This document shows, piece after piece, positions 34,007 through 42,373 of a DNA stretch of 64,000 bases. The DNA comes from an uncultured Lachnospiraceae bacterium. GTDB taxonomy: Bacteria > Bacillota > Clostridia > Lachnospirales > Lachnospiraceae. The notes under the pieces are model-generated. The model was not told where the DNA came from and did not search any database. It worked only from the letters and a program-made list of their open reading frames with translations. Numbering within the stretch: position 1 is the stretch's first letter; the number at the start of each line of letters is the position of its first letter. Location of the stretch: NCBI GenBank assembly GCA_910579465.1, contig CAJTUB010000002.1:316980-380979 (forward strand), written 5' to 3'. Both the position numbers and the translations under genes were made by a program.

Positions 34007-35203
34007 ATGATTGTCAGACCCCACTATTTAGCTTTGCTGAAAACTTATCGTGATGTGCCACTGGTGAAAATTCTTGCGGGTATCCGCCGTTGCGGGAAAT
34101 CCACGATTTTAGAAATGTTGAAGGAGGATTTGCTTGAAAACGGCGTTTCCGCAGACCACATCATCAGTATGCGTTATACTTCCGAGGATTTTGACGACGG
34201 CATGACCGATAAAGATATGTATAACGGTATCAGGGAGAAAATGACCGGCAGCGGGCGCTACTATCTTCTGCTTGACGAAGTGCAGGAAATCACCGGCTGG
34301 GAAAAGGCTGTCAACAGTCTGTTGGAAAACGCTGATACGGATATTTATGTGACCGGCTCCAATTCCAGGCTGATGTCAGGCGAAATATCCACCTATCTGA
34401 CGGGGCGGTATATCTCCATCTCTGTGTTTACGCTGTCCTTTGCCGAGTATATCGAATTTAAAAGGCCAGATGGGCGCACGCCGAAGGAGCTGCTTACGGA
34501 ATATATTCGCATGGGCGGCTTCCCGATTGTTGCACTGGGCAGCTTTGATGAGAACGCCGCCTATCAGATTGTCGAGGGCATTTATCATTCCGTTATCACA
34601 AGCGATATAACGAGACGGCACAATATCACGAACTTTGACCTGTTCAACCGCGTTGTGAAGTATATCGTTGAAAATGTCGGTAAGACCTTTTCGGCGAACG
34701 CCATTGTGAAGTTTCTGAAAAGCGAGGGGCGTTCCCTCTCGGTGGAATCGGTTTACAATTATCTGGAATGGCTGGAAAAAGCATTTGTCATCTATCGCTG
34801 CCAGCGATACGACCTGCAGGGAAAGTCCGTATTAAAAACGCAGGAGAAATTCTATCTTGCGGACGCTTCCCTGAAATATTGCAGGCTGGGCTTCCATCCG
34901 GAGTCTGTTGCCGCAATGCTTGAAAATATCGTGTACTTTGAGCTTCGCCGGAAAGGCTATGAGGTGTACATCGGCAAAAATGAGACAAAAGAAATCGACT
35001 TTGTAGCAGTACGGCGCGACGAGCGGATTTATGTGCAGGTCTGCCGCAATCTGCCGGAGGAATCGGACCGTGAGGTTGCGAACCTCCTTGAACTCAAAGA
35101 CCACTATCCGAAATATGTGGTAACGCTTGACGAGCTTGCCACAGGCAATATCAACGGGGTTAAAATCGTGCATCTGGCAGAGTTTTTGTTAAGCGTGGAT
35201 TAA
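34007..35203 (+). CDS. AAA-type ATPase with C-terminal DUF4143 domain
   Basis: The 398-residue protein begins behind AAAGGAGG. It has a Walker A (GIRRCGKST, near residue 26), Walker B YYLLLDEVQEI and sensor TGSNSRLMSG in the AAA domain. A DUF4143 region from about residue 200 ends with a nuclease-like EIDFVAVR. This family is common and variable among gut Firmicutes. Its function is poorly known; roles in stress or toxin-like systems have been suggested. It has its own promoter and no clear partner. Confidence 0.85.
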   Translation: MIVRPHYLALLKTYRDVPLVKILAGIRRCGKSTILEMLKEDLLENGVSADHIISMRYTSEDFDDGMTDKDMYNGIREKMTGSGRYYLLLDEVQEITGWEKAVNSLLENADTDIYVTGSNSRLMSGEISTYLTGRYISISVFTLSFAEYIEFKRPDGRTPKELLTEYIRMGGFPIVALGSFDENAAYQIVEGIYHSVITSDITRRHNITNFDLFNRVVKYIVENVGKTFSANAIVKFLKSEGRSLSVESVYNYLEWLEKAFVIYRCQRYDLQGKSVLKTQEKFYLADASLKYCRLGFHPESVAAMLENIVYFELRRKGYEVYIGKNETKEIDFVAVRRDERIYVQVCRNLPEESDREVANLLELKDHYPKYVVTLDELATGNINGVKIVHLAEFLLSVD

Positions 35204-35320
35204 AATGGGAGAGGTAGGAAGGTTTTATTGAAAAAAGTTTTCTTCAACTGCGAACCAGCTTCAATTTATTGCGACTATATGGGTGAACGTTCAAAAGCAT
35301 TCCGGAAAGCATGGTGAAAT

Positions 35321-36949
35321 ATGAACAACGATGAAATCATCCAATATTATGATGATCTGATGCGGCTTGCAGTATCAAAATGCAATTCACAAGCGGATGC
35401 GGAAGACCTTGTAGGTGACACAATGCTTGCAGCCTTTGTCTATGTGCATAAGGGCGGAAAGATTCAGCACCTGAAAACCTGGCTTGCCAATACACTTTAC
35501 CATAAGTACAACGATAAGCTCCGTAAGAAGTATCGCTCCCCGGTTACGGTATATTTTGATGAAGGGATGGACATTCCGGAGGAAGATAATGATGAGTATC
35601 TCGCCTCAGAGGAGGCATCCAAGGTGCGAAAGGAGCTGAATCACCTTGCCTATATCACTCGTGAGGTGTTGGTTCGTTTTTACTACGGAAATCAAAGTGT
35701 TGCGGATATTGCGGAAGGACTGGATATTCCGGAGGGCACCGTAAAAAGCCGGTTATCAGCAGGTCGCAGTCAGATGAAGAAAGGACTTGAAGCGATGGAA
35801 ACAGGAGAAAACTATTTGCCGGGAGAACTATATCTATCCTTTGGCGGTTCAGAGGGATTCAAAGGAGAACCGATGTCACTTGTGGAAGGAGATTTGATTG
35901 CGAAAAATCTTTTGATTCTTGCCTATGAAAAGCCTTTAACAATAAGCGAGCTTTCGAGGGCAATCGGGATTCCTGCCGCATACATTGAGCCCATTGTGAA
36001 AAAGCTTGTGGACGGTGAACTGATGGTACAGACAGAGGGAAATAAGCTTTATTCTGACTTTATCATTACCAGACCCCAGGATGTGCTGAAGGGTTTTCAG
36101 CCCCAGCTTGACTTTGCGCATAGACATTTTGATACTGTGTGGGACATACTTTGCAGGATGTGCGACAGGATTTCAGGGCTTAGTTGTGTGCAAGGCATGG
36201 GTAGTGTAGAAAAAACAATACTGGAGCGTTATGCCGTTTTGAAAGCATTACAGGATTTTCAGCATTTTGGAACAGGCAGGATAGAAGCTCCCGTCTTCCC
36301 GAAACGGAAAGACGGAGGCCGGTGGCTTGCACAAGCAGTGGCCCTTGATGCCGGATATAATACAAAGGAATATCAGGAAGCGCAGGAATATGCAATACAA
36401 GGCGGGCATCGCACATCGGAAGCGATAGCGGTAGGCCGGACAAAGCGAATCCGTCTTTATGAATTTGACACTACCCTGTGGGATAGTCCCTGCCGTTACG
36501 GCGGTGCTTATGAACTGTATTTTAAGTATATCATTCCGATGCTCTGGCACATTTATGACGATATACCGTTGGAGGCCTCAGATATTCCAAACGAGTTTAT
36601 TTCCTATATGCCGACACTTGAAGCGGTGGGGCTGATAGGTTATTCCAAGGACAAGCCGTACGTAAAAATACCCGTCATGGAAAAGGTCTCCTATCAGGAG
36701 GTATGTGCTCTGGTGCAAACAGCTGTGGAGGAAATAAAAGCTGCAATCGGAGATGAATTTACAGCATTTATTATGCCTATGAAAGCATGGATTCCTAAGC
36801 ACCTGACATCGGTTCCCGAACTTTATCGATATCACTATGCAGCAAAATATTTTGTTATGGCGATTGTCCGTGAGGCATACGGGAAAGGATTGCATTTGAA
36901 GAATGTAGACGCCTGCTGTCCGCCGGTCGTTTTAGTTTACGAAGAATAG
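35321..36949 (+). CDS. ECF-type sigma factor with a long C-terminal extension
   Basis: The 542-residue protein starts with sigma region 2 (DAEDLVGDTMLAAFVYVHKG then HLKTWLANTLYHKYNDKLRK) and region 4 (VLVRFYYGNQSVADIAEGLD, IPEGTVKSRLSAGRSQMKKG) in residues 1-165, a complete sigma factor. About 375 further residues follow. They begin with a winged-helix-like segment (LTISELSRAIGIPAAYIEPI) and continue as a domain I do not recognise, rich in Tyr and Trp. No anti-sigma gene adjoins, so the extension may itself sense the signal. The start has a weak ribosome site. Confidence 0.75.
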   Translation: MNNDEIIQYYDDLMRLAVSKCNSQADAEDLVGDTMLAAFVYVHKGGKIQHLKTWLANTLYHKYNDKLRKKYRSPVTVYFDEGMDIPEEDNDEYLASEEASKVRKELNHLAYITREVLVRFYYGNQSVADIAEGLDIPEGTVKSRLSAGRSQMKKGLEAMETGENYLPGELYLSFGGSEGFKGEPMSLVEGDLIAKNLLILAYEKPLTISELSRAIGIPAAYIEPIVKKLVDGELMVQTEGNKLYSDFIITRPQDVLKGFQPQLDFAHRHFDTVWDILCRMCDRISGLSCVQGMGSVEKTILERYAVLKALQDFQHFGTGRIEAPVFPKRKDGGRWLAQAVALDAGYNTKEYQEAQEYAIQGGHRTSEAIAVGRTKRIRLYEFDTTLWDSPCRYGGAYELYFKYIIPMLWHIYDDIPLEASDIPNEFISYMPTLEAVGLIGYSKDKPYVKIPVMEKVSYQEVCALVQTAVEEIKAAIGDEFTAFIMPMKAWIPKHLTSVPELYRYHYAAKYFVMAIVREAYGKGLHLKNVDACCPPVVLVYEE

Positions 36950-37032
36950 CGCAAGCGATGAGGCGTGGACAGGTGGAAAAAGTTCCTAAAACGGATAATG
37001 GATAATGCACGAATTGTACACAGGAACAGAAA

Positions 37033-37100
37033 AGGGGCTGTTGCACAAAGCTCAGCCCTCCGCTTACAAGCCGGAGGCTACGCTTTATGCGACAACCCCT
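37033..37100. repeat. 68-bp hairpin element between convergent genes
   Basis: AGGGGCTGTTGCACAAAGC (37033-37051) pairs with GCTTTATGCGACAACCCCT (37082-37100), mostly perfectly, and a second stem CCTCC-GCTT / AAGC-GGAGG lies inside. T-rich sequence flanks both ends, so it may be a bidirectional terminator for the sigma and hemolysin III genes. Its ends also resemble insertion-sequence terminal repeats, so a small MITE is possible. Confidence 0.5.
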
Positions 37101-37106
37101 ATTTTA

Positions 37107-37808
37107 TCACGCCAGATAACAGTACACAAACAGATAGTGACAGAGGCTTCCTGCAAGGCAGAAGCAGTGGAAAATCTCGTGCAACCCGAAGCCCGGATGC
37201 CTGTTGTCGAAAATCGGCAGCTTTAACGCGTAGATGACGCCACCGATGGTGTAGATGATTCCGCCGGTCAGCAGAAGGGCAAAGGCGCCGGGAGAAACAT
37301 TGCGGAGAAGCTCCGGAAAGGCAAGCAGGCACGACCAGCCCATTGCGATATAAATAACGGCGGACACCCATTTCGGACAGCGGATGAAGAACAGGCACTG
37401 GAAGATGCCGATAAAGGCAATGCCCCAGACCAGTGCAAAAAGCCGTAAGCCGCTGCTGCCCTCAAGTGCGACCAGACAAACCGGTGTATAGGTCCCCGCA
37501 ATCAGTACATAAATCATCAGATGATCAAGCTTCTTTAGGCGGAGAAAGCTTTTTTCCGTTCTGCCGAAGGTGTGGTAAAGCGTACTTGCGCTATAGAGTA
37601 AGAACATGCCGAGAATAAATGTCGCGCAGGAAAACAAGGAGACGCCCGAGGTGGCCGCCGCCCTCTTTAAGAGCGGAAATGCGGCAAAGACCGCGAACGC
37701 CATTCCTGCAAGATGGGTATAGGCACTGCCCGGCTGGCGCGGAATCATTTTCCTGCCGGTATGGACAACCGGTTTATTTAATGTAAGGTCTTTTGTTGTA
37801 AGCTCCAT
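37107..37808 (-). CDS. Hemolysin III / PAQR-family membrane protein
   Basis: The 233-residue protein has seven hydrophobic segments and the family motifs SASTLYHTF with its conserved His, LDHLMIYVLIAGTYTP, and HEIFHCFCLAGSLCHYLFVY near the end. These His/Asp residues bind zinc in the family. The true function in bacteria is unclear despite the name. The gene lies alone on the minus strand. Confidence 0.88.
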   Translation of the reverse strand: MELTTKDLTLNKPVVHTGRKMIPRQPGSAYTHLAGMAFAVFAAFPLLKRAAATSGVSLFSCATFILGMFLLYSASTLYHTFGRTEKSFLRLKKLDHLMIYVLIAGTYTPVCLVALEGSSGLRLFALVWGIAFIGIFQCLFFIRCPKWVSAVIYIAMGWSCLLAFPELLRNVSPGAFALLLTGGIIYTIGGVIYALKLPIFDNRHPGFGLHEIFHCFCLAGSLCHYLFVYCYLA

Positions 37809-38186
37809 GATATCCTTCCTTTCTTTGCGGGGATTCAGGGAATCCCTTGAGTTTAATACTATTATGGGTTATTGTCTGCTTTTCTTTGGAAAACATACAG
37901 AAAAGTACAAATGCTCTGCTGTATATTATGTAACGTATTGTTCTGAAATATTACACATAGTATTAAAAACTACATCTAACATAAACTAATACTATCACAT
38001 ATGTTTGAAAAAATCAAGAGGAAATAGAAAAAACTTGAGCGTTCGCGTTTGCAAAATCAACTTACTGTGCCGTCGCCAGGACACAAAGGCATATGCAAAA
38101 TGCGGGAACTCAAGGAAATAAAAACGTATTTTATACGAAAAATAGATTTTTTCTACGTTTCGTTTTACTGCTTCCACAATGCCGTT
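37809..38186. other. Gene-free region between hemolysin III and XRE genes
   Basis: This stretch is AT-rich and holds no supported ORF. Its only notable sequence is one copy of a 26-bp repeat at 38079-38104 (GGACACAAAGG, palindrome GCATATGC, AAAATGCG), which recurs at 39323-39348. Confidence 0.5.
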
Positions 38187-38187
38187 A

Positions 38188-38234
38188 TTGTGTTCTGTCT
38201 GAAAGCGGATATAATGTACTCATGGGTACCCATG
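38188..38234 (+). promoter_or_regulatory. Promoter and palindromic operator before the XRE regulator
   Basis: TTGTGT (38188-38193) and TATAAT (38210-38215) are separated by 16 bp. A perfect 14-bp palindrome, CATGGGTACCCATG (38221-38234), lies on the expected transcription start, suitable for autorepression by the HTH protein encoded at 38273. Confidence 0.65.
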
Positions 38235-38272
38235 AACAATTTAAAAACAGAACAGAGTAAGGAGGAGACAGG

Positions 38273-39097
38273 ATGAGACTTTTAATTAATGAAAAGCTTA
38301 AATTCCACCGGCATCAAAAGGGACTTACACAGGAGGAGGTGGCTGCCCATCTCGGAATTTCCTATCAGGCAATTTCCAAATGGGAGAGGAACGAGGGGTA
38401 TCCGGAAATTACGATGCTTCCTGCCCTGGCAAATTATTTTGGCATAACGGTTGACGAGCTGATTGGCATGAATGAAATTGCATCGGCGGCGCAGTATAAT
38501 GAGATTAACCGCAGATGGGAGGAAAATAACCAAAAAGGAAAAACGGAGAATGCGGACGCATTTCACCGGCAGAATGTCGCGTTGATGCGCGATGCCCTGA
38601 AAAATTATCCGAACGACGCTCTTTTGCTGGTCCAGCTTGCAACGTCACTGGAAGCGCTCGATGGGACAAAGGAAGAAAAAGAGGCAAATCTCAAAGAATC
38701 AGTTCTTTTGCAGGAGCAGATTCTGCGGGGCGGGGACTCGGAGGTACGCAGCGCGACATTATTCAATATCTGCTTTACTTATGAGAAGCTGGGGGAGCAC
38801 GATAAGGCGCTTGCAGCTGCCAAAAAGCTGCCTAATCTTTATAAGACGCGTGAAAATGCCCTTGTTTCACTGACAAAGGGGAAAGAAAAGGGCGAGGCGG
38901 CACGCGCTGCGCTTGCGCCGATAGCATACGTCATTTCCCATCATCTTTCCGCGCTTGCGGAAACGGAGAGGAATGACCGGTATCAGGAAAAAATCAAACA
39001 AATATTTGAGATTCTGTTTGATGAACTATCCTTAGAGGAGGCAAATGAACTCTGGCGGCAGGCAGAACAGAGGAAATCCAAACGTCCGGAGGGATGA
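38273..39097 (+). CDS. XRE-family transcriptional regulator with helical C-terminus
   Basis: The ATG follows AAGGAGGAGACAGG. The 274-residue protein has an N-terminal Xre helix-turn-helix at residues 5-60 (LTQEEVAAHLGISYQAISKW) and a C-terminal all-helical domain resembling TPR repeats. The DNA target is probably the palindrome at its own promoter. Such regulators often control a neighbouring ABC transporter, and a decayed ABC gene does lie just downstream. Confidence 0.85.
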   Translation: MRLLINEKLKFHRHQKGLTQEEVAAHLGISYQAISKWERNEGYPEITMLPALANYFGITVDELIGMNEIASAAQYNEINRRWEENNQKGKTENADAFHRQNVALMRDALKNYPNDALLLVQLATSLEALDGTKEEKEANLKESVLLQEQILRGGDSEVRSATLFNICFTYEKLGEHDKALAAAKKLPNLYKTRENALVSLTKGKEKGEAARAALAPIAYVISHHLSALAETERNDRYQEKIKQIFEILFDELSLEEANELWRQAEQRKSKRPEG

Positions 39098-39105
39098 TGC
39101 CGTAA

Positions 39106-39264
39106 TGGAAAAGCCGAGTAGATGAAGCCTTTGCCGGTATCGATGCCGGACATATCGCCCAAATCATTGACTACATCCGCCGCTCTGCTGCAGACAGCTC
39201 CGTGATGATTATTACACATGACGCGCCGGTCGCTGCCTGCAGCGACCGGCGTGTGTGGGTTTGA
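39106..39264 (+). pseudogene. ABC transporter ATPase remnant (C-terminal part)
   Basis: A short open frame codes for the end of an ABC ATPase: VDEAFAGIDAGHIAQIIDYI matches the Walker B/D-loop region and MIITHDAPVAACSDRRVW the H-loop. A stop at 39103 and the lack of Walker A or signature upstream show that only this fragment remains. The stem CCGGTCGCTG / CAGCGACCGG near its end is probably a relic terminator. It marks loss of the transporter once linked to the XRE regulator. Confidence 0.65.
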
Positions 39265-39639
39265 GGATTTTAAGGGTACGCAAAAATGGAGAGGCATAAG
39301 AAAAACTGCTACACAGCAACCGGGACACAAAGGTATATACAAAATGCGAAAACACAAGGGAACCGTACTTGACAATGTATCAGGAGGGCTATATACTGGA
39401 AGAAAAAGGAAGAGGGTACTATGCTTTGAAGGAAGTGTTAAATTATGAAGAACCGTTATTTTCCGGGGGAAGATATTCAAAGTGACGATTTGCTCTAGAA
39501 ACGCGGTCTTTCGGACAAATGCAAAATACGGCAGCACTTCCCCCCTTTTACAGCTCGTCGTGTTTTTCTATCGCTTGTAAGAAGCCGCCACCCTGAAGCC
39601 GTTGCGCTTTTTGCAACAGCTCCTTCTAATTTATTTAGT
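39265..39639. other. Degenerate region with a small ORF and repeat copy
   Basis: This gap holds the second copy of the 26-bp repeat (39323-39348) and a 36-residue ORF at 39375-39485 (YQEGYILEEKGRGYYALKEV) that looks like a winged-helix fragment but has no ribosome site. A short GC-rich segment and the start of the minus-strand nucleotidyltransferase's downstream region follow. I see no intact gene. Confidence 0.45.
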
Positions 39640-40296
39640 TTACTTCCAACTCATTCTTGCGTTATATACGTTGTTTACAGCTTCAATATAGCATATGAAA
39701 GAGGGATGGTCGTGGTCGTTTTGACGCAGGTATCTGTTTTTAATATCCAGATACTGCGTTCTGACAAGATGCCATTTCCCCCTTTTCTTGATATAGTTAG
39801 CCTTTTCCTGTATTCCCGCAGAATGAGGGGCTTCGTTCCAATAGTATTTGTCACGATAGGTGAACACTGTCTTTGGGTGTATCAGCCTGTATAAATGTTC
39901 CTCGGTATCTCTACAAACAATACAGACATCCATCGAGAACTCGGTGGGATTGCCTTTGACAAAATGAATTTTTCTCGTGGTCAGAGAAGATGTTGAATTT
40001 TCGCAATCTCCCAAACTGTATTTCTGCAACACCTTATTAAAGGAGTTCTTTGCATATTCTTTTATAGTCTTGCAATCCTCAAAATCTTCGCATCTCACAA
40101 TTTCAAGGTTGTAATCCAAGTCTATCGGCAACGAAGCATTTTGTACGATGAGGTTCCGGGCACCGCTTCCTACAAGATGGAATACTGCACCAATATTATA
40201 ATCTTCTTTCAGGTGGTGGCAAAAATCCTGCATTATCTCACCGCATAAAGTTCGCATACGGCTTAGAAATTCCTTATCTTTTACATAATCAAACAT
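39640..40296 (-). CDS. Stand-alone nucleotidyltransferase
   Basis: The 218-residue protein has the nucleotidyltransferase core: hVGSGARN for the Gly-Ser motif, LPIDLDYNLEI for the D-x-D pair, and FSMDVCIV for the third carboxylate. The C-terminal half is helical and basic (YIKKRGKWHLVRTQYLDIKN). The gene is AT-rich relative to its neighbours and has an own strong promoter with a 22-bp palindrome. No antitoxin or HEPN gene adjoins. It could modify RNA, a small molecule or a protein; the target is unknown. Confidence 0.7.
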   Translation of the reverse strand: MFDYVKDKEFLSRMRTLCGEIMQDFCHHLKEDYNIGAVFHLVGSGARNLIVQNASLPIDLDYNLEIVRCEDFEDCKTIKEYAKNSFNKVLQKYSLGDCENSTSSLTTRKIHFVKGNPTEFSMDVCIVCRDTEEHLYRLIHPKTVFTYRDKYYWNEAPHSAGIQEKANYIKKRGKWHLVRTQYLDIKNRYLRQNDHDHPSFICYIEAVNNVYNARMSWK

Positions 40297-40325
40297 AAAA
40301 TCTCCTTTCTTCCCCCAAGCCAGCC

Positions 40326-40383
40326 ATTTAGATTTCGAAATCTAAATCGGTATATTATAAGTCATACAATAAGTAAATGTCAA
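40326..40383 (-). promoter_or_regulatory. Consensus promoter with 22-bp palindrome before the nucleotidyltransferase
   Basis: On the minus strand TTGACA (40383-40378) and TATAAT (40359-40354) are 18 bp apart. A perfect 22-bp palindrome spans 40326-40347 (half-site ATTTAGATTTC), starting 6 bp downstream of the -10 box, over the transcription start. An operator for an unknown repressor is very likely. Confidence 0.7.
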
Positions 40384-40434
40384 GTATTTTTTTCCTTTTT
40401 CGTTTTTGTTTTCTGCTATGTCTCCTATTCCGGA

Positions 40435-40460
40435 ATGAGCGACAGTCTCGCTCCTTTATT
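40435..40460. terminator. Hairpin between the nucleotidyltransferase promoter and transglutaminase gene
   Basis: GAGCGA pairs with TCGCTC around a 5-nt loop, followed by CTTTATT on the plus strand. It may end the minus-strand transglutaminase transcript. The stem is short. Confidence 0.4.
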
Positions 40461-40461
40461 C

Positions 40462-41169
40462 TTACCCCTTCCCATCCCTTATTTTCCTGACATTATAATT
40501 CATGATTTTTCTTCCCCAATGGACATACATAAAGTTTTTTAACTTACTCCAATGCTGTGTATAACGCTCAAAAAACATATCCGGGTTTGGGAAAATGCCT
40601 AAATCGGACACAATGGCGGCGCTCTGGATATAGGTGCTGTTTTCGTTCCAATCGAGCGAAAGCTTTGGAAAGTCTTTGGTTGCAATCGCAAAGGCCATAA
40701 AGTCTCCCTGGACATGAGGGTGGTTTGCTTTGACCGCCTCCAGATACGGCTCATCGATAATGACTCCCTCTAAAGCCAGCCATTGCCCTTGATAGGAAAC
40801 CTCTGCCCAGGTATGTATGATTCTGTCCGGTGCAAGCGCCGCAATTATGCCTGTGGTTGCACCACGCTGAAACTCCTTTGATACTTCAAAGCCGTGGAGA
40901 CGGCACGGGATACCGACGCCTCTTAGCAAAGCCATGAGAAGAGTCGCCTTCGTATTACACTGTCCATATCCGTCTGTCAGTACCTGCCCGGCAGTTAGGG
41001 TGTCTTTACGGTTGTAGCCAAAAAGTATTTCATTCCGGACATATCCGTAGACCGCTTTTATTTTGTCGAAATCATCGAGCTCTTTCCAGCGTTTTTCATT
41101 GATAAGCTTCTGAATAGCGGCTGACTGATAATTTAACATTTTGGTTTCTTCAAGAAATTGCATATCCAT
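40462..41169 (-). CDS. Transglutaminase-like domain protein
   Basis: I chose the ATG at 41169, preceded by AGGAGG at good spacing; a TTG at 41175 is in frame but closer. The 235-residue protein has the Cys of the core in LTDGYGQCNTKATLL, His in IIHTWAEVSYQGQW and a later Asp. This fold covers proteases and amidases as well as transglutaminases. It is the second gene of an operon with an AraC regulator 22 bp upstream. Confidence 0.8.
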   Translation of the reverse strand: MDMQFLEETKMLNYQSAAIQKLINEKRWKELDDFDKIKAVYGYVRNEILFGYNRKDTLTAGQVLTDGYGQCNTKATLLMALLRGVGIPCRLHGFEVSKEFQRGATTGIIAALAPDRIIHTWAEVSYQGQWLALEGVIIDEPYLEAVKANHPHVQGDFMAFAIATKDFPKLSLDWNENSTYIQSAAIVSDLGIFPNPDMFFERYTQHWSKLKNFMYVHWGRKIMNYNVRKIRDGKG

Positions 41170-41190
41170 AAGCAAGCCTCCTGTTTTGGC

Positions 41191-41961
41191 TTAATGATAG
41201 CTTATTTCTTCCCCGGTGACTTTCAAAAAAACGCTATCTTTCAGGGAAATACCCGCAGGCATTCCCATCATCCGTTTCGTGACCGCCGCAAAATGCGATG
41301 GCGTATCAAAATTGGCTGTCATGGAGGCTTCCGTAATATTTTTGCCCTCCGATAATGCTAAAAAGGCTTTCTTCATCTGATGGAACTGGAGATAGCATTT
41401 TAGCGGGATGCCTGTCTGCTCCTTAAATAAGTGGGACAGCCGGCTTGGTGACAACGCTGCCTTGTCGGCAAAGGAAGCAATAGAATATGTGTCGCAGTTA
41501 CCTTGCTCTATTTCAGAAAGCAGGTCCTGAATCCTCTCGTCATATAATTTCGCCTGCTCCTTCAAGCCCAGCGCCTTGTATAGCTGTATCATAAAGTCAT
41601 GGTATTCTTTCATCCCGCCGTTCTCAATCAGGCGGAGCAGCAGGCTCTGGGCTTTATCAATCTCCGGGTTGTCAAAAACGTGGCAGTTCTTTCCCTTCAG
41701 TATTTCATCAAATTGCCGGGCAAAGCCTGCAGCCGGTTCCATAATCAGAGTAAAATGCAGGCGGTTCCCCGTTGAAAAGCTGTGCAGCGTGTTGTGGTTT
41801 ATCACGATACATTTACAGGAAATTTGCTGTCCCTCTATGTTGATTTCCAGATTTTTTTCCACGCTTAAAAACAGTTGCATTGCCCAGTGCTTATGCGGCA
41901 CGGCTTCTATCTGGTTTGTCAGGATTGAGATTTTGTCCCTGTCCCAATAGATTTTATTCAT
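41191..41961 (-). CDS. AraC-family transcriptional regulator
   Basis: The 256-residue protein has an N-terminal cupin-like effector domain (about residues 1-130, ILTNQIEAVPHKHWAMQLFL) and a C-terminal double helix-turn-helix (SIASFADKAALSPSRLSHLF, TGIPLKCYLQFHQMKKAF, ITEASMTANFDTPSHFAAVT). It is followed by the transglutaminase-like gene, which it may control. The upstream 200 bp contain AT-rich inverted repeats but no unambiguous promoter. Confidence 0.9.
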   Translation of the reverse strand: MNKIYWDRDKISILTNQIEAVPHKHWAMQLFLSVEKNLEINIEGQQISCKCIVINHNTLHSFSTGNRLHFTLIMEPAAGFARQFDEILKGKNCHVFDNPEIDKAQSLLLRLIENGGMKEYHDFMIQLYKALGLKEQAKLYDERIQDLLSEIEQGNCDTYSIASFADKAALSPSRLSHLFKEQTGIPLKCYLQFHQMKKAFLALSEGKNITEASMTANFDTPSHFAAVTKRMMGMPAGISLKDSVFLKVTGEEISYH

Positions 41962-42142
41962 AGGCTGTTAAATCCTCCGGGGTATGGCTTTTTTCTTTTC
42001 AATAGTTATTGTCTGATGTTGTCAATATTACTATTGTTGATAACAAAGGTCAAGAAGATGCAATGAAAGAAAATCAGATGCTGCACAGCTATGGCAGTCT
42101 TCAAGGTGACTAAAAAATGCAGAATGTAAACCCCCGGACAAA

Positions 42143-42171
42143 TTGACGCCGCGCTGCTTTTTTGGTATAAT
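42143..42171 (+). promoter_or_regulatory. Sigma-A promoter before the MITE-like element and lysR gene
   Basis: TTGACG (42143-42148) and TATAAT (42166-42171) are 17 bp apart. The transcription start is near 42178, at the edge of the MITE-like element, so the element forms the first 165 nt of the mRNA leader. Confidence 0.7.
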
Positions 42172-42176
42172 GAAAC

Positions 42177-42341
42177 CTAGTGTACTGACCTGTTCATATT
42201 TCGCAAAATGGCTTGCCTGAATTTCCATCTGCTGCGTTGGCTTCAGGTGGCGATGCCACCGCATCGCCTCGTTCAGCCGCCTTGCAGACTGAAAATTCAT
42301 TCTGCGTCATTTGGCTGAAAATGAACGGGTCAGCACACTAG
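42177..42341. mobile_element. MITE-like 165-bp element
   Basis: The ends are imperfect terminal inverted repeats: CTAGTGTACTGACCTGTTCA on the left and CTAGTGTGCTGACCCGTTCA on the right (read inward). Both continue with similar sequence for about 15 more bases. A central palindrome GGTGGCGATGCCACC lies in the middle. CTAG occurs at both borders. No transposase is coded, so it would have been moved in trans. It sits in the leader of the lysR gene. Confidence 0.6.
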
Positions 42342-42373
42342 GTGGATTGAATTTCCCGGGAAGGTGGCAGCGT

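Noticed and set aside
36965..37237. Plus-strand ORFs after the sigma factor gene
   Set aside because: They run through the 68-bp hairpin and into the antisense of the hemolysin III gene, with no ribosome site or recognisable product.
37809..38186. Small ORFs upstream of the XRE gene on either strand
   Set aside because: They depend on the 26-bp repeat sequence, lack ribosome sites and have no coding pattern.
39375..39485. AbiEi-like antitoxin partner for the nucleotidyltransferase
   Set aside because: The 36-residue frame has a faint winged-helix look but no ribosome site, lies on the opposite strand and is too short to be an antitoxin.
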